This document shows, one piece after another, positions 31,953 to 41,434 of a DNA stretch of 64,000 nucleotides; position 1 is the stretch's first letter; every line of letters begins with the position of its first letter. The DNA comes from TMP-86 sp039807285 (GTDB taxonomy: Bacteria; Pseudomonadota; Gammaproteobacteria; Steroidobacterales; Steroidobacteraceae): contig JBGAGK010000008.1 of the NCBI GenBank assembly GCA_044226785.1, forward strand, positions 1 to 64,000, read 5' to 3'. Below the pieces are notes generated by a model. The model was not told the origin of the DNA. It did not search any database and saw only the letters and a list, made by a program, of their open reading frames with translations. Both the position numbers and the translations under genes were made by a program.

Positions 31953-33035
31953 ATGAGACGCCTGATTGCCTGTGCGCTGGCCCTGACGCTGTTCGGTTGC
32001 CAGAGCGCGCCGCCCCGCCCAGCCTTGCGCGATACCCTCCTCATCGGAGCCAAGCCCGATCACCTGTTCGTCATCGATGCGGCGGATCGCAAGGTGACCT
32101 CCGACATCCGCATACCCGATACCCATGACTATGTGGGGCCGGTGGTGCCGTCGGCGGACGGGAAGCGCGCCTATGTGCTGGTCAATGGCCTGGGAAGCGT
32201 TGCCGGAATCGACCTGGACACCGGCAAGCAGGTGTTCCGCGCTGAGCTGTCCTCGGGCAACGAAAGGGTGAAATCATTCTTCTCCATCGCCGTGACGCCC
32301 GATGGCCGGGAGCTCATCGTATATGAGCTGCCCACGAGGATGGATCTCAACGAATATCACGTCCTTGAACCCCGGTTCGCGATTTTCGATACCTCCGCAG
32401 GGCTCGACGCCAAACCGGTCCGCGTGTTCCCGGCGCCACGTCGTGTACACATGGTGTTGCCAAAGGCTGATGGCAAGAGCTTCTATGCCATCGGTTTCCA
32501 GCTGTTCGAGTACGACCTGGCGACTGGCCGGCAGATCGGCGAGCGTGGAATCCGCGACTGGAACCGGCCGGGCTACTCGATACCGGACCTGCTGGCATTC
32601 TGGCCCGTCACCGAACCCACGAACGTGTTTTCAACCCCTGCGTTCGCGACCGAGGGGGAGGGGAGCGATGCCGTGCCCAAGACCGCGCTGATGACGCTGG
32701 ACCTGAACAGCGGCGCGCTCGCGTATCACGATTTCGAGAAAACCGCGGCCATCATCTTCTCAACGGTGATGAGTCCCGACGGCAAGTCCGCCTTCGGTGT
32801 CTACAATCAGCTGTCCAAGATCGATACCGTCAACTGGAAACTGGCGGGTCGGGTCGATCTGGCCCATACCTTCTACACGGTGAACATCGCCACCGACGGA
32901 AGCGAGGTGTTCATTGGGGGCACCAATTGCGATATCTCGTTCTACGATCCGGCCACGCTGAAGGAGAGAGCCAACCTCAAGCTCCCGGGATGCCCGGACC
33001 AGTCCATCTCTACACTGCGTGTCGTCCGCAGGTGA
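31953..33035 (+). CDS. qhpB: Amine dehydrogenase beta subunit (seven-bladed propeller)
   Basis: A 360-residue beta-propeller protein with repeated strands such as LFVIDAADRKV, VAGIDLDTGKQV, LFEYDLATGRQ and the SPDGKSAFGVY type. It packs against the gamma subunit in the periplasmic heterotrimer and helps shape the active site. The N-terminus (hydrophobic stretch then LFGC, Cys16) looks like a lipoprotein signal, so this beta subunit may be membrane-anchored; a normal signal peptide is the alternative. It starts 21 nt after qhpC, and its end overlaps the GTG start of qhpF by 17 nt. Confidence 0.9.
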   Translation: MRRLIACALALTLFGCQSAPPRPALRDTLLIGAKPDHLFVIDAADRKVTSDIRIPDTHDYVGPVVPSADGKRAYVLVNGLGSVAGIDLDTGKQVFRAELSSGNERVKSFFSIAVTPDGRELIVYELPTRMDLNEYHVLEPRFAIFDTSAGLDAKPVRVFPAPRRVHMVLPKADGKSFYAIGFQLFEYDLATGRQIGERGIRDWNRPGYSIPDLLAFWPVTEPTNVFSTPAFATEGEGSDAVPKTALMTLDLNSGALAYHDFEKTAAIIFSTVMSPDGKSAFGVYNQLSKIDTVNWKLAGRVDLAHTFYTVNIATDGSEVFIGGTNCDISFYDPATLKERANLKLPGCPDQSISTLRVVRR

Positions 33036-34716
33036 CGGCCGGCTGAGAGATCATGTGCGCTGGCTGTGGCCGTATGTGCGGCCACGGCTGGGCCTGCTCA
33101 CTGCGGTGCTGGGTCTGGCCGCTTTCATTTCCATCGTCGCCACGGCCCAGCCCTACCTTTCCAAGCTCATCATCGACGAAGGCCTGATCGGCCGGAATTT
33201 CACGCGGCTGTGCGAGCTGTGCGCGCTCATCGTGGGGCTGGCGCTGATCGGCTCGGTGCTGGGCGGGGTGAATCGCTGGCTGTACATCCGGCTGTCCGGG
33301 CGCATCCTGTTCGATCTGCGTGAGGATGTGTATCGGCACCTGTTGCGCCTGCCGCCGGCATTCTTCAGGCAGCGTCCGGTGGGGGATCTCGTGACCCGGC
33401 TCAGTGGCGATGTGGCCGAGGTGCAGCGTTTCTCCACGGATGCGTTGTTGGGATTCGTCAATGCGTTGCTGCTGCTGGTGGCTACAGCCGCCATCATGAT
33501 CGCGCTGAGTCCGCTGCTGTGTCTGGTTGCGGCGGCCGCATTGCCGCTGCAACTCGCCCTGCGTCAGCTGTCTCGCCGGCCCGTGGCGGACACCACCCGT
33601 GCGGTGCGCGAGCAGACGGGCCACATCACGCAATTCCTGGTCGAGACCCTGGGAGCCTCCCGCGCGGTGCAGGCGGCTGCCACGGAAGAGTATGAACAGC
33701 GCCGGTTGCAGGGGCTGAACCAGACCTTTCTGGGTCGGCTGATCTCCCAGCAACTCGTGAGCTATGGTGTGGGGGCAGGCTCGTCACTGCTGTCGCACAT
33801 GGCCACGGCAGCCGTGTTCGTGATCGGTGGCTACCGGGTGCTGCAGGGTGACCTGACGATCGGTACTCTGGTGGCATTCACGGCCTATTTCACGCGCAGC
33901 AGCGGCTCGGCGCTGTCACTGATGAACCTCGTGCTGGCCTATCAGCGCGCCGCGGTGAGCCTTGAGCGCGTGCGTGAGCTGCTGGTGCCGCTGCGTGAGG
34001 ACAATGCCGGGGCTGATCTGCTCACGAAGATTCCCCGGTCGCCGGCCATCGAGTTTGCCGGGGTGAGCTACACGCCGCCGGATGCGACTGCGGAGGTGCT
34101 GTGCGGGGCAGACTGGTTCGTTTCCGGTGGTTCGAAGGTGCTGCTGTACGGGGACTCCGGTGCAGGCAAGACATCGATGATCGATCTGCTGCGCCGGTTT
34201 GCCACACCGGATGCAGGTCAGGTGCGCCTCGGCGGGCAACCGGTTGGCGCCTATACCCTGGAATCCCTGCGCCGCGCGGTGGTGGTGCTGGAGACCGAAC
34301 CGGTAATGTTTCGCGGAAAGCTGATGGCCAATCTGCGCTACGGACATGAGAGCGCGTCCGATGATGAAGTGCTCATGGCTGCGCGTCGTGCAGGCGTCGA
34401 TGCTTTTGTGTCGCAGCTTCCTGACGGGTACTCCACCGAGATCGGTGCCGGTGGCGCCGGATTGTCCACCGGTCAGCGCCAGCGCATCGCCATCGCACGG
34501 GCGTTGCTGGCCGACCCGGCGGTCCTGGTGCTCGATGAGGCCACCAGCAATCTGGATGCGCTGGCGGTGAGCGGGATGCACGAACTGATCGATGAGCATT
34601 TCAGCCAGACCACGCGCGTCGTCATCACGCATGTGCCCTCGCAGGTGCCAAGGGTCGAGGCTGTCTTTCATCTGGCAGGTGGCCAGATCCGACACATGGC
34701 CGCCGAGGCTTCATGA
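33019..34716 (+). CDS. qhpF: QhpF, ABC exporter of the gamma-subunit peptide
   Basis: A 565-residue half-transporter: six membrane segments in residues about 15-310 (from LWPYVRPRLGLL onward), then an ATPase domain with Walker A LYGDSGAGKTSMI, ABC signature LSTGQRQRIAIARALL and Walker B AVLVLDEATSN. In the qhp system this exporter carries the crosslinked gamma subunit to the periplasm, since the peptide has no Sec signal. The start is GTG 33019, inside the end of qhpB, and its stop overlaps the start of qhpE (ATGA). A dimer is expected for function. Confidence 0.88.
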   Translation: MSSAGDGRLRDHVRWLWPYVRPRLGLLTAVLGLAAFISIVATAQPYLSKLIIDEGLIGRNFTRLCELCALIVGLALIGSVLGGVNRWLYIRLSGRILFDLREDVYRHLLRLPPAFFRQRPVGDLVTRLSGDVAEVQRFSTDALLGFVNALLLLVATAAIMIALSPLLCLVAAAALPLQLALRQLSRRPVADTTRAVREQTGHITQFLVETLGASRAVQAAATEEYEQRRLQGLNQTFLGRLISQQLVSYGVGAGSSLLSHMATAAVFVIGGYRVLQGDLTIGTLVAFTAYFTRSSGSALSLMNLVLAYQRAAVSLERVRELLVPLREDNAGADLLTKIPRSPAIEFAGVSYTPPDATAEVLCGADWFVSGGSKVLLYGDSGAGKTSMIDLLRRFATPDAGQVRLGGQPVGAYTLESLRRAVVVLETEPVMFRGKLMANLRYGHESASDDEVLMAARRAGVDAFVSQLPDGYSTEIGAGGAGLSTGQRQRIAIARALLADPAVLVLDEATSNLDALAVSGMHELIDEHFSQTTRVVITHVPSQVPRVEAVFHLAGGQIRHMAAEAS

Positions 34717-35399
34717 TCGAATCCGGGCACCGCTGGCGCGTGGCCATCATCGACAGTGGCCTGGACCCTGCCGCGGGTCTGCCGGTGCTTGCACAGGGCC
34801 GGCTCGATGAGGAGGCAGGGCGGATTGCCCAACAGGAAGCGGTCGATGATGCATCGGGCCATGGTACGAGGGTGGCTCGGGTCATCGCGTCGGCATCCCG
34901 CCCGCCGGCCTTGCTGATTGCACAGGTACTCGATGCCAAGGGTCGTGCAACACCGGCCGGGGTTGCGGCAGCGCTGCGCTGGGCCTGCGACCAGGATGCC
35001 CGGATCATCCATCTGAGTCTGGGTCTTGCCGCCGACCGTGCAGTCCTGGCGCAGGCAGTTTCGGATGCGATTGGCGCGGGGGTCGTCGTGGTGGCATCGG
35101 CACCGGCACGGGGTGCCATGTCCTGGCCGGCTCGCTATCCCGGAGTCCTGTCGGCTACGGGCGATGCGCGCTGCGCGCCCGACCAGATCTCGGCATTGGG
35201 AGAGCAGGGTGCGCAATTCGGAGGCTGCGTGCTGCGCCCGCCCGGAATGCAGGAGCCGCGGGGCGGAGCGAGCATTGGTGCCGCGCACGTCACGCGCTTC
35301 ATCGTGTCGCATGTCCGACCCGGATCCACGCCTGCACAGGTCCGTTCGGATCTGGTTGCTCGCGCATCGTTTCATGGCCGGGAAAGGCGCTCCGGCTGA
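34713..35399 (+). CDS. qhpE: QhpE, subtilisin-like leader peptidase
   Basis: A compact 228-residue subtilase with the catalytic triad Asp14 (IIDSGLD), His50 (ASGHGTRVA) and Ser187 (GGASIGAAHV). It has no signal peptide or propeptide, so it works in the cytoplasm. In characterised systems QhpE removes the 28-residue leader of QhpC after crosslinking, before or during export. The substitution GAS for the usual GTS around the nucleophile is minor. It is the last qhp gene; exonuclease III follows after 13 nt. No AraC-type qhpR was found nearby, unlike Paracoccus and Pseudomonas clusters. Confidence 0.88.
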   Translation: MIESGHRWRVAIIDSGLDPAAGLPVLAQGRLDEEAGRIAQQEAVDDASGHGTRVARVIASASRPPALLIAQVLDAKGRATPAGVAAALRWACDQDARIIHLSLGLAADRAVLAQAVSDAIGAGVVVVASAPARGAMSWPARYPGVLSATGDARCAPDQISALGEQGAQFGGCVLRPPGMQEPRGGASIGAAHVTRFIVSHVRPGSTPAQVRSDLVARASFHGRERRSG

Positions 35400-35412
35400 T
35401 ATGATGGTCACG

Positions 35413-36216
35413 ATGAAGCTGTATTGCTGGAACGTCAACGGCATCCGTGCGGTGCTCAAGAAGGGCACATTCCAGTCTTTCCTCGAGACGCACGATCCGG
35501 ACATCCTGTGTCTGCAGGAGACCAAGGCCGAGCGCGGGCAGGTCGAGATCGACCTGCCGCAATATCTGGAATTCTGGAATTCGGCTGCGAAGAAAGGCTA
35601 TTCAGGCACGGCCATATTCACCAAGTGCAAGCCGCTGGCCGTGACACACGGATTTCCGCAGGACATCGAGCGGCGCTACCTCCCCGAACATGACCCGTAC
35701 GGCCACAGTGCCGAGGAAGGCCGGGTCATTGCGGCGGAATTCGAACATTTCTTCCTGGTCACCGTCTACACGCCCAATGCGAAGGAGGACCTGAGCCGCC
35801 TTGCATTGCGATACAAGCACTGGGATCCGGCATTCCTGGCCTACGTGCGCGAGCTGGAGAAGAAGAAGCCGGTGGTGTTCTGCGGAGACCTGAATGTGGC
35901 TCACACCGAACAGGACCTGGCCAATCCGAAGGCGAATGCCGGCAAGAAGGGTTTCACCGATGAGGAACGCGAAGGCTTCGGGAATCTGGTGCAGGCTGGA
36001 TTCATCGACACCTTCCGGCTGTTCCGGCAGGGCAACGGGTACTACACCTGGTGGAGTCACTTCGCCAATGCCCGGGCGCGCAATGTCGGTTGGAGAATCG
36101 ATTATTTCCTGGTCTCATCCGCCTTGAGGGACCGCGTGAAAGATGCGGGCATTCACCCTGACGTCATGGGCAGCGATCATTGTCCGGTCAGTCTCGTGCT
36201 GGAGGTGCCACGATGA
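35413..36216 (+). CDS. xth: Exodeoxyribonuclease III (AP endonuclease)
   Basis: A 267-residue exonuclease III/AP endonuclease of base-excision repair. Motifs: LYCWNVNGIRA (Asn), ILCLQETKAERGQ (metal Glu), YTPNAKEDLSRL, VVFCGDLNVAHTEQDL (catalytic Asp and Asn), RNVGWRIDYFLVS and the terminal MGSDHCPVSLVL (Asp-His). Of the in-frame ATGs at 35401, 35404 and 35413, the last gives the canonical MKLYCWN start. It is directly downstream of qhpE and overlaps the next gene's start, but its job is general repair. Confidence 0.92.
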   Translation: MKLYCWNVNGIRAVLKKGTFQSFLETHDPDILCLQETKAERGQVEIDLPQYLEFWNSAAKKGYSGTAIFTKCKPLAVTHGFPQDIERRYLPEHDPYGHSAEEGRVIAAEFEHFFLVTVYTPNAKEDLSRLALRYKHWDPAFLAYVRELEKKKPVVFCGDLNVAHTEQDLANPKANAGKKGFTDEEREGFGNLVQAGFIDTFRLFRQGNGYYTWWSHFANARARNVGWRIDYFLVSSALRDRVKDAGIHPDVMGSDHCPVSLVLEVPR

Positions 36217-37529
36217 GGTCCGGTACCCTGCGATGGGTGTGGCCGCTGTGCCTGCTGGGGCTTGCTGGCGCTGTCCAGGCGGCCGGGCCGCCCAGCCGAT
36301 TTGGCGTCGATGCGCCGGAACTGGCGCAGCCGGGGTCGTTCACGGTGGGCGTGAGGACGATGCGTCTGGTCCAACCGAACCAGCCGCTGGTACCCGCTGC
36401 GACCGCGACCGGGCCTGTCCGGTACGAGGATCGCGTGCTGCAGGTGGACATCTGGTACCCGTGCGAACCGCGCCCCGCCGGGGTGTCCCCGGTTCTCTAC
36501 GAGGCCAGCCTGCCCAGCGAGCCACCGGCACCGCCCGCGCACTTCACCATTCCTGGCATTGCGTTTCGTGATGCGCCGGCGCTGCCAGGCCCGTATCCGC
36601 TGGTCATCGTGTCGCATGGTTACAGCAATGCCACGGTGGCCTTGAGCTGGCTCACGGAAAACCTGGCGTCCAAGGGATACCTGGTCGCTGCCATCCGGCA
36701 CGAGGATCCGCCCATCACCGATCCGGACCAGATCGAGAGCGTCGTGCTGAGGCGCCCGCTCGACATTGCATTCGTGGCGGCACAACTCCAGGGTCCACTG
36801 GCGGCGCAGCTGCACCTCGACGCGTCACGCACGGCACTCGTGGGCTATTCGATGGGTGGTTACGGTGTACTCACGGCCGGCGGGGCGGGGCTCGATCCGC
36901 AGGGCGGGGCAACGGAAGTTCCACGGCACCTGATGATGCCCTATGTCAGGGGTGGCGCTGCCGAGGATCAGGTGCACGTGCATCATGTACGGGCCGTGGT
37001 GGCCATGGCGCCGGCCGGGGCTGCCAGCCATGCCTGGGATGAGCAAGGGTTTCGCGCCTTGCGAGCTCCCCTCCTGCTGATTGCCGGGGATCATGACCGC
37101 ACCATCGACTACCAGACTGGAGCCCGCGCAATTTTCGACCAGGCTGTGAACGCGCCACGTTACCTGCTGACCTTTCGCAATGCGGGACATGCCATCGGCC
37201 TGGATCCGGTGCCCGATGCCATGCGAGGCAGACTCTGGGACCTGGACTGGTTCGAGGATCCCGTGTGGCGCAAGGACCGGATCACGGCGATCAATGCCCA
37301 TTTCATCACGGCATTTCTCGATCTCTATCTGAAGGGCGATGCATCACGCGCAGCCTACCTGGACGTGCCGACACCGGACTCCGATGCGGGCCAGTGGCCC
37401 GCGTCGAAGGCTGGCGGATACGCGGCATTCAGTCCCGGGAATGATGGCAACACGGTGTGGAAGGGGTTCCAGCGCAATCACGCTGCAGGCATGACGCTGC
37501 AGCATGCGGAACCGGCAGTGCTTCGTTAA
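36213..37529 (+). CDS. Secreted alpha/beta hydrolase (dienelactone hydrolase / PAF-AH-like)
   Basis: The 438-residue protein has a signal peptide (MRSGTLRWVWPLCLLGLAGA, cleavage near VQAAG). The hydrolase core shows PYPLVIVSHGYSNAT (oxyanion region), the nucleophile Ser in ALVGYSMGGYG, an Asp in LLIAGDHDRTIDY and the His in FRNAGHAIGLD. This is the fold of platelet-activating-factor acetylhydrolase or dienelactone hydrolase relatives; the substrate is unknown. ATG 36213 overlaps the xth stop (ATGA). A weak hairpin at 37540-37559 follows. Confidence 0.75.
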   Translation: MRSGTLRWVWPLCLLGLAGAVQAAGPPSRFGVDAPELAQPGSFTVGVRTMRLVQPNQPLVPAATATGPVRYEDRVLQVDIWYPCEPRPAGVSPVLYEASLPSEPPAPPAHFTIPGIAFRDAPALPGPYPLVIVSHGYSNATVALSWLTENLASKGYLVAAIRHEDPPITDPDQIESVVLRRPLDIAFVAAQLQGPLAAQLHLDASRTALVGYSMGGYGVLTAGGAGLDPQGGATEVPRHLMMPYVRGGAAEDQVHVHHVRAVVAMAPAGAASHAWDEQGFRALRAPLLLIAGDHDRTIDYQTGARAIFDQAVNAPRYLLTFRNAGHAIGLDPVPDAMRGRLWDLDWFEDPVWRKDRITAINAHFITAFLDLYLKGDASRAAYLDVPTPDSDAGQWPASKAGGYAAFSPGNDGNTVWKGFQRNHAAGMTLQHAEPAVLR

Positions 37530-37539
37530 GGGGAACTGC

Positions 37540-37559
37540 GGATACGGATAGGCGTATCC
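37540..37559 (+). terminator. Short hairpin after the hydrolase gene
   Basis: A 7-bp stem (ggatacg / cgtatcc) with a 6-nt loop sits 10 nt after the hydrolase stop and ahead of the universal stress gene. No T-run follows, so termination is possible but weakly supported. Confidence 0.25.
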
Positions 37560-37596
37560 TGACCCCATGTGGGAGTCCATTGAAGGGAGGGCATGA

Positions 37597-38526
37597 ATGA
37601 TGAGCTATTCCATCCGCAAGATCCTGCTGGCTGTTGCAGATGCCAGCGCGAAACCGGCCATCACGCGGGCCGCGATGATGGCGCGCCGCGCGAATGCCCG
37701 CATCGAGCTGTACAGTGTGGTCAAGCCGGCCAACCCGTTCATCACGACCCGGGCAAAGGCGAGGGACGCCTCGGGAGCACGGCTGGAACACAGGCTGCGC
37801 GAACTGGAGGTCGTGGCAGGGCGTCTTCGTGCGGACGGCATCCGGGTCAGCTGCGAGGCAGATCTTGAGCATTCGCCCGCGGAAGGCATCCTGCGCAGGA
37901 TCAAGGTGTCCCGACCGGACCTGGTAATCATCCAGGCCCACAAGCACAACCTCCTTGCGCGTCTGATGCTGTCCCAGACGGACTTCGATCTCATTCGCCG
38001 CTGCCCGGTACCCCTGCTCATCGTCAAGACCGCGCTGACAGAAGGTCGCCGCCCGGCATTGCTCGCCGCGCTCGATCCCTGGCGTGTGGGCGGCAAGCCC
38101 GCGGCACTGGATACGCAGCTGGTGGAAGTGGCGCGTGCGGTCGCGATGGGCATGGGTGGAAAGCTCCATGCCGCCCATGTGCATGCGCCGCCGATGCAGT
38201 ACGAAGCGGATTCGGTGCTTGCGCCAGTACTGGTGCCGGTTTCGCCGGCCGAACGCAAGCGCTATGTCGCTGCGGTCCGGCGCCGCTTCCGCGCGCTGGG
38301 CAAGCGGTTGGAGATCGCCTCGAAGAACCTGCACCTGCGGCTGGGTGATCCGAGCCTCGAACTGCCGGAACTGGTAAGGTCGCTGAAGATCGATACGCTG
38401 GTGATGGGTGCGGTGTCGCGTTCCGTGGTGAACCGCATCCTGCTCGGCAGCACGGCCGAGCGGGTGCTGGATGCCTTGCCCTGCAATGCGTTGATCGTCA
38501 AGCCAAAGGGATTCCGCGCACGCTGA
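37597..38526 (+). CDS. Tandem universal stress protein (UspE-like)
   Basis: The 309-residue protein is two Usp domains in a row. The first (about 1-145) starts RKILLAVADASAKPA and ends with CPVPLLIVKTA; the second (about 150-309) starts PALLAALDPWRVGGK and ends GSTAERVLDALPCNALIVKP, with the classic GxxSTAERVL nucleotide-binding-like motif. Such proteins help survival under stress or low oxygen. GAAGGGAGGG stands upstream of ATG 37597; a second ATG follows immediately. It appears monocistronic. Confidence 0.85.
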   Translation: MMSYSIRKILLAVADASAKPAITRAAMMARRANARIELYSVVKPANPFITTRAKARDASGARLEHRLRELEVVAGRLRADGIRVSCEADLEHSPAEGILRRIKVSRPDLVIIQAHKHNLLARLMLSQTDFDLIRRCPVPLLIVKTALTEGRRPALLAALDPWRVGGKPAALDTQLVEVARAVAMGMGGKLHAAHVHAPPMQYEADSVLAPVLVPVSPAERKRYVAAVRRRFRALGKRLEIASKNLHLRLGDPSLELPELVRSLKIDTLVMGAVSRSVVNRILLGSTAERVLDALPCNALIVKPKGFRAR

Positions 38527-38546
38527 AACGAAACCGGTGGCCGTGG

Positions 38547-39449
38547 CTAACCTGAACTGCGGCGGTTGACGAACAGTACTCCGCCCAGTACCAGCACGGT
38601 GCCCAGGGCGAAGCGTGTATCGATGGGATCGCCAAGGAACAGGGCGCCCAGGCAGACCCCGATCAGCGGGGTCAGCAGGGTCATGAGCATCAGGCGTGAC
38701 GTCAGGTAGTGGCGCAGCAGCCAGAACCAGACCAGGTAGCTGGTGATCGCGATGAAGATGACCTGGAAGGTCATCGACAGGATGGCACCCGTGCTCCAGT
38801 GAACCTGCCACTGACCCGAGAACCTGGCAAACAGGCCGATGATGATCGAGGCGACAGCGACCTGATAGAACACGGTCTTGGTGGTTGCGGCATTGCCGAT
38901 GCGGCCGCGTCTCAGGATCACATTGGTCAGACCCCAGAGCACGGCTGCGCATACCGCCAGCGTATCGCCCAGCAGCAGGTTGGAGGCAGGCTTGCCCGAA
39001 TGCCCCAGGAACGCCACGCTGATGCCGCCCACAGCGATGCCTATGCCAACCCACTGCGCCATGCTCAGCCGTTCTTCCGGAAGGAACTGCACGCCCAGCG
39101 CGGTGAAGATGGGTGAGGTGTAGAGGAATACGATGCTGTGAGCGGCCGTGGTGTGGCGCAGCGCCTCGCCGACCAGGATGAATTCCAGCGAGAACATCAC
39201 GGCCATCAGCAGACCGCTGGGTAGCGTTCCGTCCCGGAACATGCCTGCTCCTTCCCGCATCCATGTCCAGATGCCGAAGAACACGGCCGCCGGAATGAAG
39301 CGTATTGCCAGCTGCGTGGTGGGAGGGATGTCCTGCTGGATGGCCTTCATGACCACCTGCTGAAGGGCCCACAGCACGCTCAGCGCCAGCATGATCAGGG
39401 TGGCGCGCAGGTCGAGGGGGCGGCGCGAGACATCGATGGGCAATGACAA
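38547..39449 (-). CDS. EamA/DMT-family permease
   Basis: A protein of about 300 residues with ten membrane segments in two EamA halves; the first starts LIMLALSVLWALQQVVMK, the second LLLGDTLAVCAAVLWGLTNVILRR, and the last is FALGTVLVLGGVLFV. DMT permeases export metabolites or amino acids; no substrate can be assigned. The start is uncertain: I choose TTG 39449, which gives a short soluble lead before helix 1, but the frame is open to a GTG at 39533 and no strong ribosome-binding site marks either. It is divergent from the MscS gene. Confidence 0.75.
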   Translation of the reverse strand: MSLPIDVSRRPLDLRATLIMLALSVLWALQQVVMKAIQQDIPPTTQLAIRFIPAAVFFGIWTWMREGAGMFRDGTLPSGLLMAVMFSLEFILVGEALRHTTAAHSIVFLYTSPIFTALGVQFLPEERLSMAQWVGIGIAVGGISVAFLGHSGKPASNLLLGDTLAVCAAVLWGLTNVILRRGRIGNAATTKTVFYQVAVASIIIGLFARFSGQWQVHWSTGAILSMTFQVIFIAITSYLVWFWLLRHYLTSRLMLMTLLTPLIGVCLGALFLGDPIDTRFALGTVLVLGGVLFVNRRSSG

Positions 39450-39550
39450 GATGGAATTCTGCTTGCGGGAGGGCGTGGTGCACAGTGTATCGGAAATCGG
39501 CGATCCGCCGTAACCGGCAACACACACCCACATGCGGTAGCATGTGTTTC

Positions 39551-41434
39551 ATGCATCGTGTCCTGTCGAAGCTTGCTGCCGTCCTTGCACCGGCCCTTGC
39601 GCTTGTAGCCCTCGCCGCGGACTCACCACCTGCATCGCGTGACCCGATGCAGCGTGCAGTGCTGCCTGCCGAGCAGGTGGTGCAGATCCTGGACGAGACC
39701 GTTGACTGGTACCGCACGCTGGGAGCCCAGGAGCAGGCCGCCAACCAGCCCAGTGACCTGCTGATCCTCTACGCCAACCGCCAGACGGCGGACAAGGTCA
39801 TCGCTCTGGCTTTCCAGATCGCCCGCGCCAACGCGGAGCTGTTGAGCAGTGATGCGGACCGGGCCAGGGCGCAGTCCGATGCATCCAGTCCCGCCCACGC
39901 GCTGCTGCTGGAGCAGAAGCAGCTGGATATCCAGCGCCAGTCCGTACAGGCGGAGATCGAAGCCGCGCGACACGTGCTGGCCTCGGCACGCGGCAAGACC
40001 CGGCAGGAAGGCGCGGATCGCATGGCCCAGCTGCAGGGTGAGCTCGAGATGGTCAACGCCCGGCGAAACCTGCTGGACACGATGTCCGAATTCACCAACC
40101 AGAACGATCCGGAAGGGGCCCGTGCCAGTGCGTTGAAGGCGCAGATCGATGCCATCGCCGCCTCGATTCCGGCGCTGGGCCCGTCGGGCGGCACATCGCA
40201 GGCAACGGGTACTGCGGCGCTGCCCGGTGCGAGGCCCGTAGTTGAGACCGACGAGCTGTCCCGTCAGGGCATCTGGGCCCTCGGCTCCAATGTGCTGCGC
40301 CTGTCACGCAAGATCAGCACCATCGAGGCCATCGACCAGCGCACGGCCTCGCTCCAGGCTACCTTCGAGAAGATCCGCACGCCGCCCTTCGAGAAGTTGA
40401 AGGCACTGGAGGCGCACGGTGATCGCCTTGCGCAGGAGGCCGATGCCGCCCAGGGGGCGAAGCTGCGCGGTATGCGCGACCAGTTCGATACGCTGGCCTG
40501 GCTGTTCCGGCAGACTTCGGCCATCCTCATTCCGCTGACCCGGGAAGCGGTGTTGCTGAAGCAGTACCGGTACAACCTGGCCAGCTGGCGGACGGCCCTG
40601 CAGGGGCAATACCGCGCCGCCATCAAGGCACTGGCCGTGAGGACCGGAGTCCTGGCGCTGATACTGGCGGGTGTCTTCATCCTGGCCGAGATCTGGCGCC
40701 GCGCCGTGTTCCGCTACGCGCAGGAAGTGCGGCGCCGTACCCAGCTTCTGCTGGTGCGCCGGATCGTGCTCTGGGCGGTGGTGCTGATCATCGTAGGCAC
40801 GACTTTCGCCAGCGAGCTGGGGTCGCTGATGACTTTCGCGGGACTGATCACCGCGGGCCTTGCGGTGGCCATGCAGAGCATACTGGTGTCGGTGGTGGGG
40901 TATTTCTTCCTCATCGGCAAGTACGGCATCCGGGTTGGTGACCGCGTGCAGATCGGCAATGTCACCGGTGAGGTGATCGAACTCGGACTGGTGCGCATGC
41001 ATCTGATGGAGATGAATGACCGCGGTGTCCTGGGTCCGACGGGACGGGTGGTGGGGTTCGCCAATTCCATCGTGTTCCAGGCCACTGGCGGCCTGTTCAA
41101 GCAGATCCCGGGCGTGAACATCGCATGGCACGAGACCACTCTCCGGCTGCCCGCAGGCTGTGATGCTCAAGCGGTGAAGACCCGGATGCTCGAGGCCATC
41201 GGCCGCATCCTTCAGGAGTACAGGGTCGAGATCGACCGCCAGACCCGGGAGATCCGCAGGACTACTTCATCCGAGGCTGCAACCGACATCCAGCCGCAGG
41301 TGCAACTCAAGTTCTCCACTGAAGGCGTGGATGCGCATGTCCGCTATCCGGTGCAGTTGTCGCGGGCCGCGGAAATCGACGAGCGCGTATCGCGCGAGTT
41401 GCTGGCGGTGCTGTCAGCCGATGAGCCAGCGTAG
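39551..41434 (+). CDS. MscS-family mechanosensitive channel with large periplasmic region
   Basis: A 627-residue protein: signal peptide (VLSKLAAVLAPALALVAL), a long Gln/Glu/Ala-rich helical periplasmic part (about 25-350, coiled-coil-like), membrane segments near 360-470, the MscS pore-lining-type helix TFAGLITAGLAVAMQSIL, the beta domain KYGIRVGDRVQIGNVTGEV and a C-terminal soluble domain. It likely opens during osmotic downshock; long-headed members are of the MscK/YbdG type. The start is ATG 39551 (or 39542) without a clear ribosome-binding site. Its last 21 nt overlap the convergent SirB2 gene. Confidence 0.8.
   Translation: MHRVLSKLAAVLAPALALVALAADSPPASRDPMQRAVLPAEQVVQILDETVDWYRTLGAQEQAANQPSDLLILYANRQTADKVIALAFQIARANAELLSSDADRARAQSDASSPAHALLLEQKQLDIQRQSVQAEIEAARHVLASARGKTRQEGADRMAQLQGELEMVNARRNLLDTMSEFTNQNDPEGARASALKAQIDAIAASIPALGPSGGTSQATGTAALPGARPVVETDELSRQGIWALGSNVLRLSRKISTIEAIDQRTASLQATFEKIRTPPFEKLKALEAHGDRLAQEADAAQGAKLRGMRDQFDTLAWLFRQTSAILIPLTREAVLLKQYRYNLASWRTALQGQYRAAIKALAVRTGVLALILAGVFILAEIWRRAVFRYAQEVRRRTQLLLVRRIVLWAVVLIIVGTTFASELGSLMTFAGLITAGLAVAMQSILVSVVGYFFLIGKYGIRVGDRVQIGNVTGEVIELGLVRMHLMEMNDRGVLGPTGRVVGFANSIVFQATGGLFKQIPGVNIAWHETTLRLPAGCDAQAVKTRMLEAIGRILQEYRVEIDRQTREIRRTTSSEAATDIQPQVQLKFSTEGVDAHVRYPVQLSRAAEIDERVSRELLAVLSADEPA

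Noticed and set aside
23107..35399. Searched for an AraC-type qhpR regulator
   Set aside because: No AraC-like gene is within or beside the operon; the nearest regulator is the LuxR-type one at 22280-22966.
37429..39744. Very long open frame (771 codons) on the minus strand
   Set aside because: It runs antisense to the universal stress protein gene and across the EamA gene in another frame; the translation is His/Arg/Gly-rich with no domain. High-GC shadow frame.
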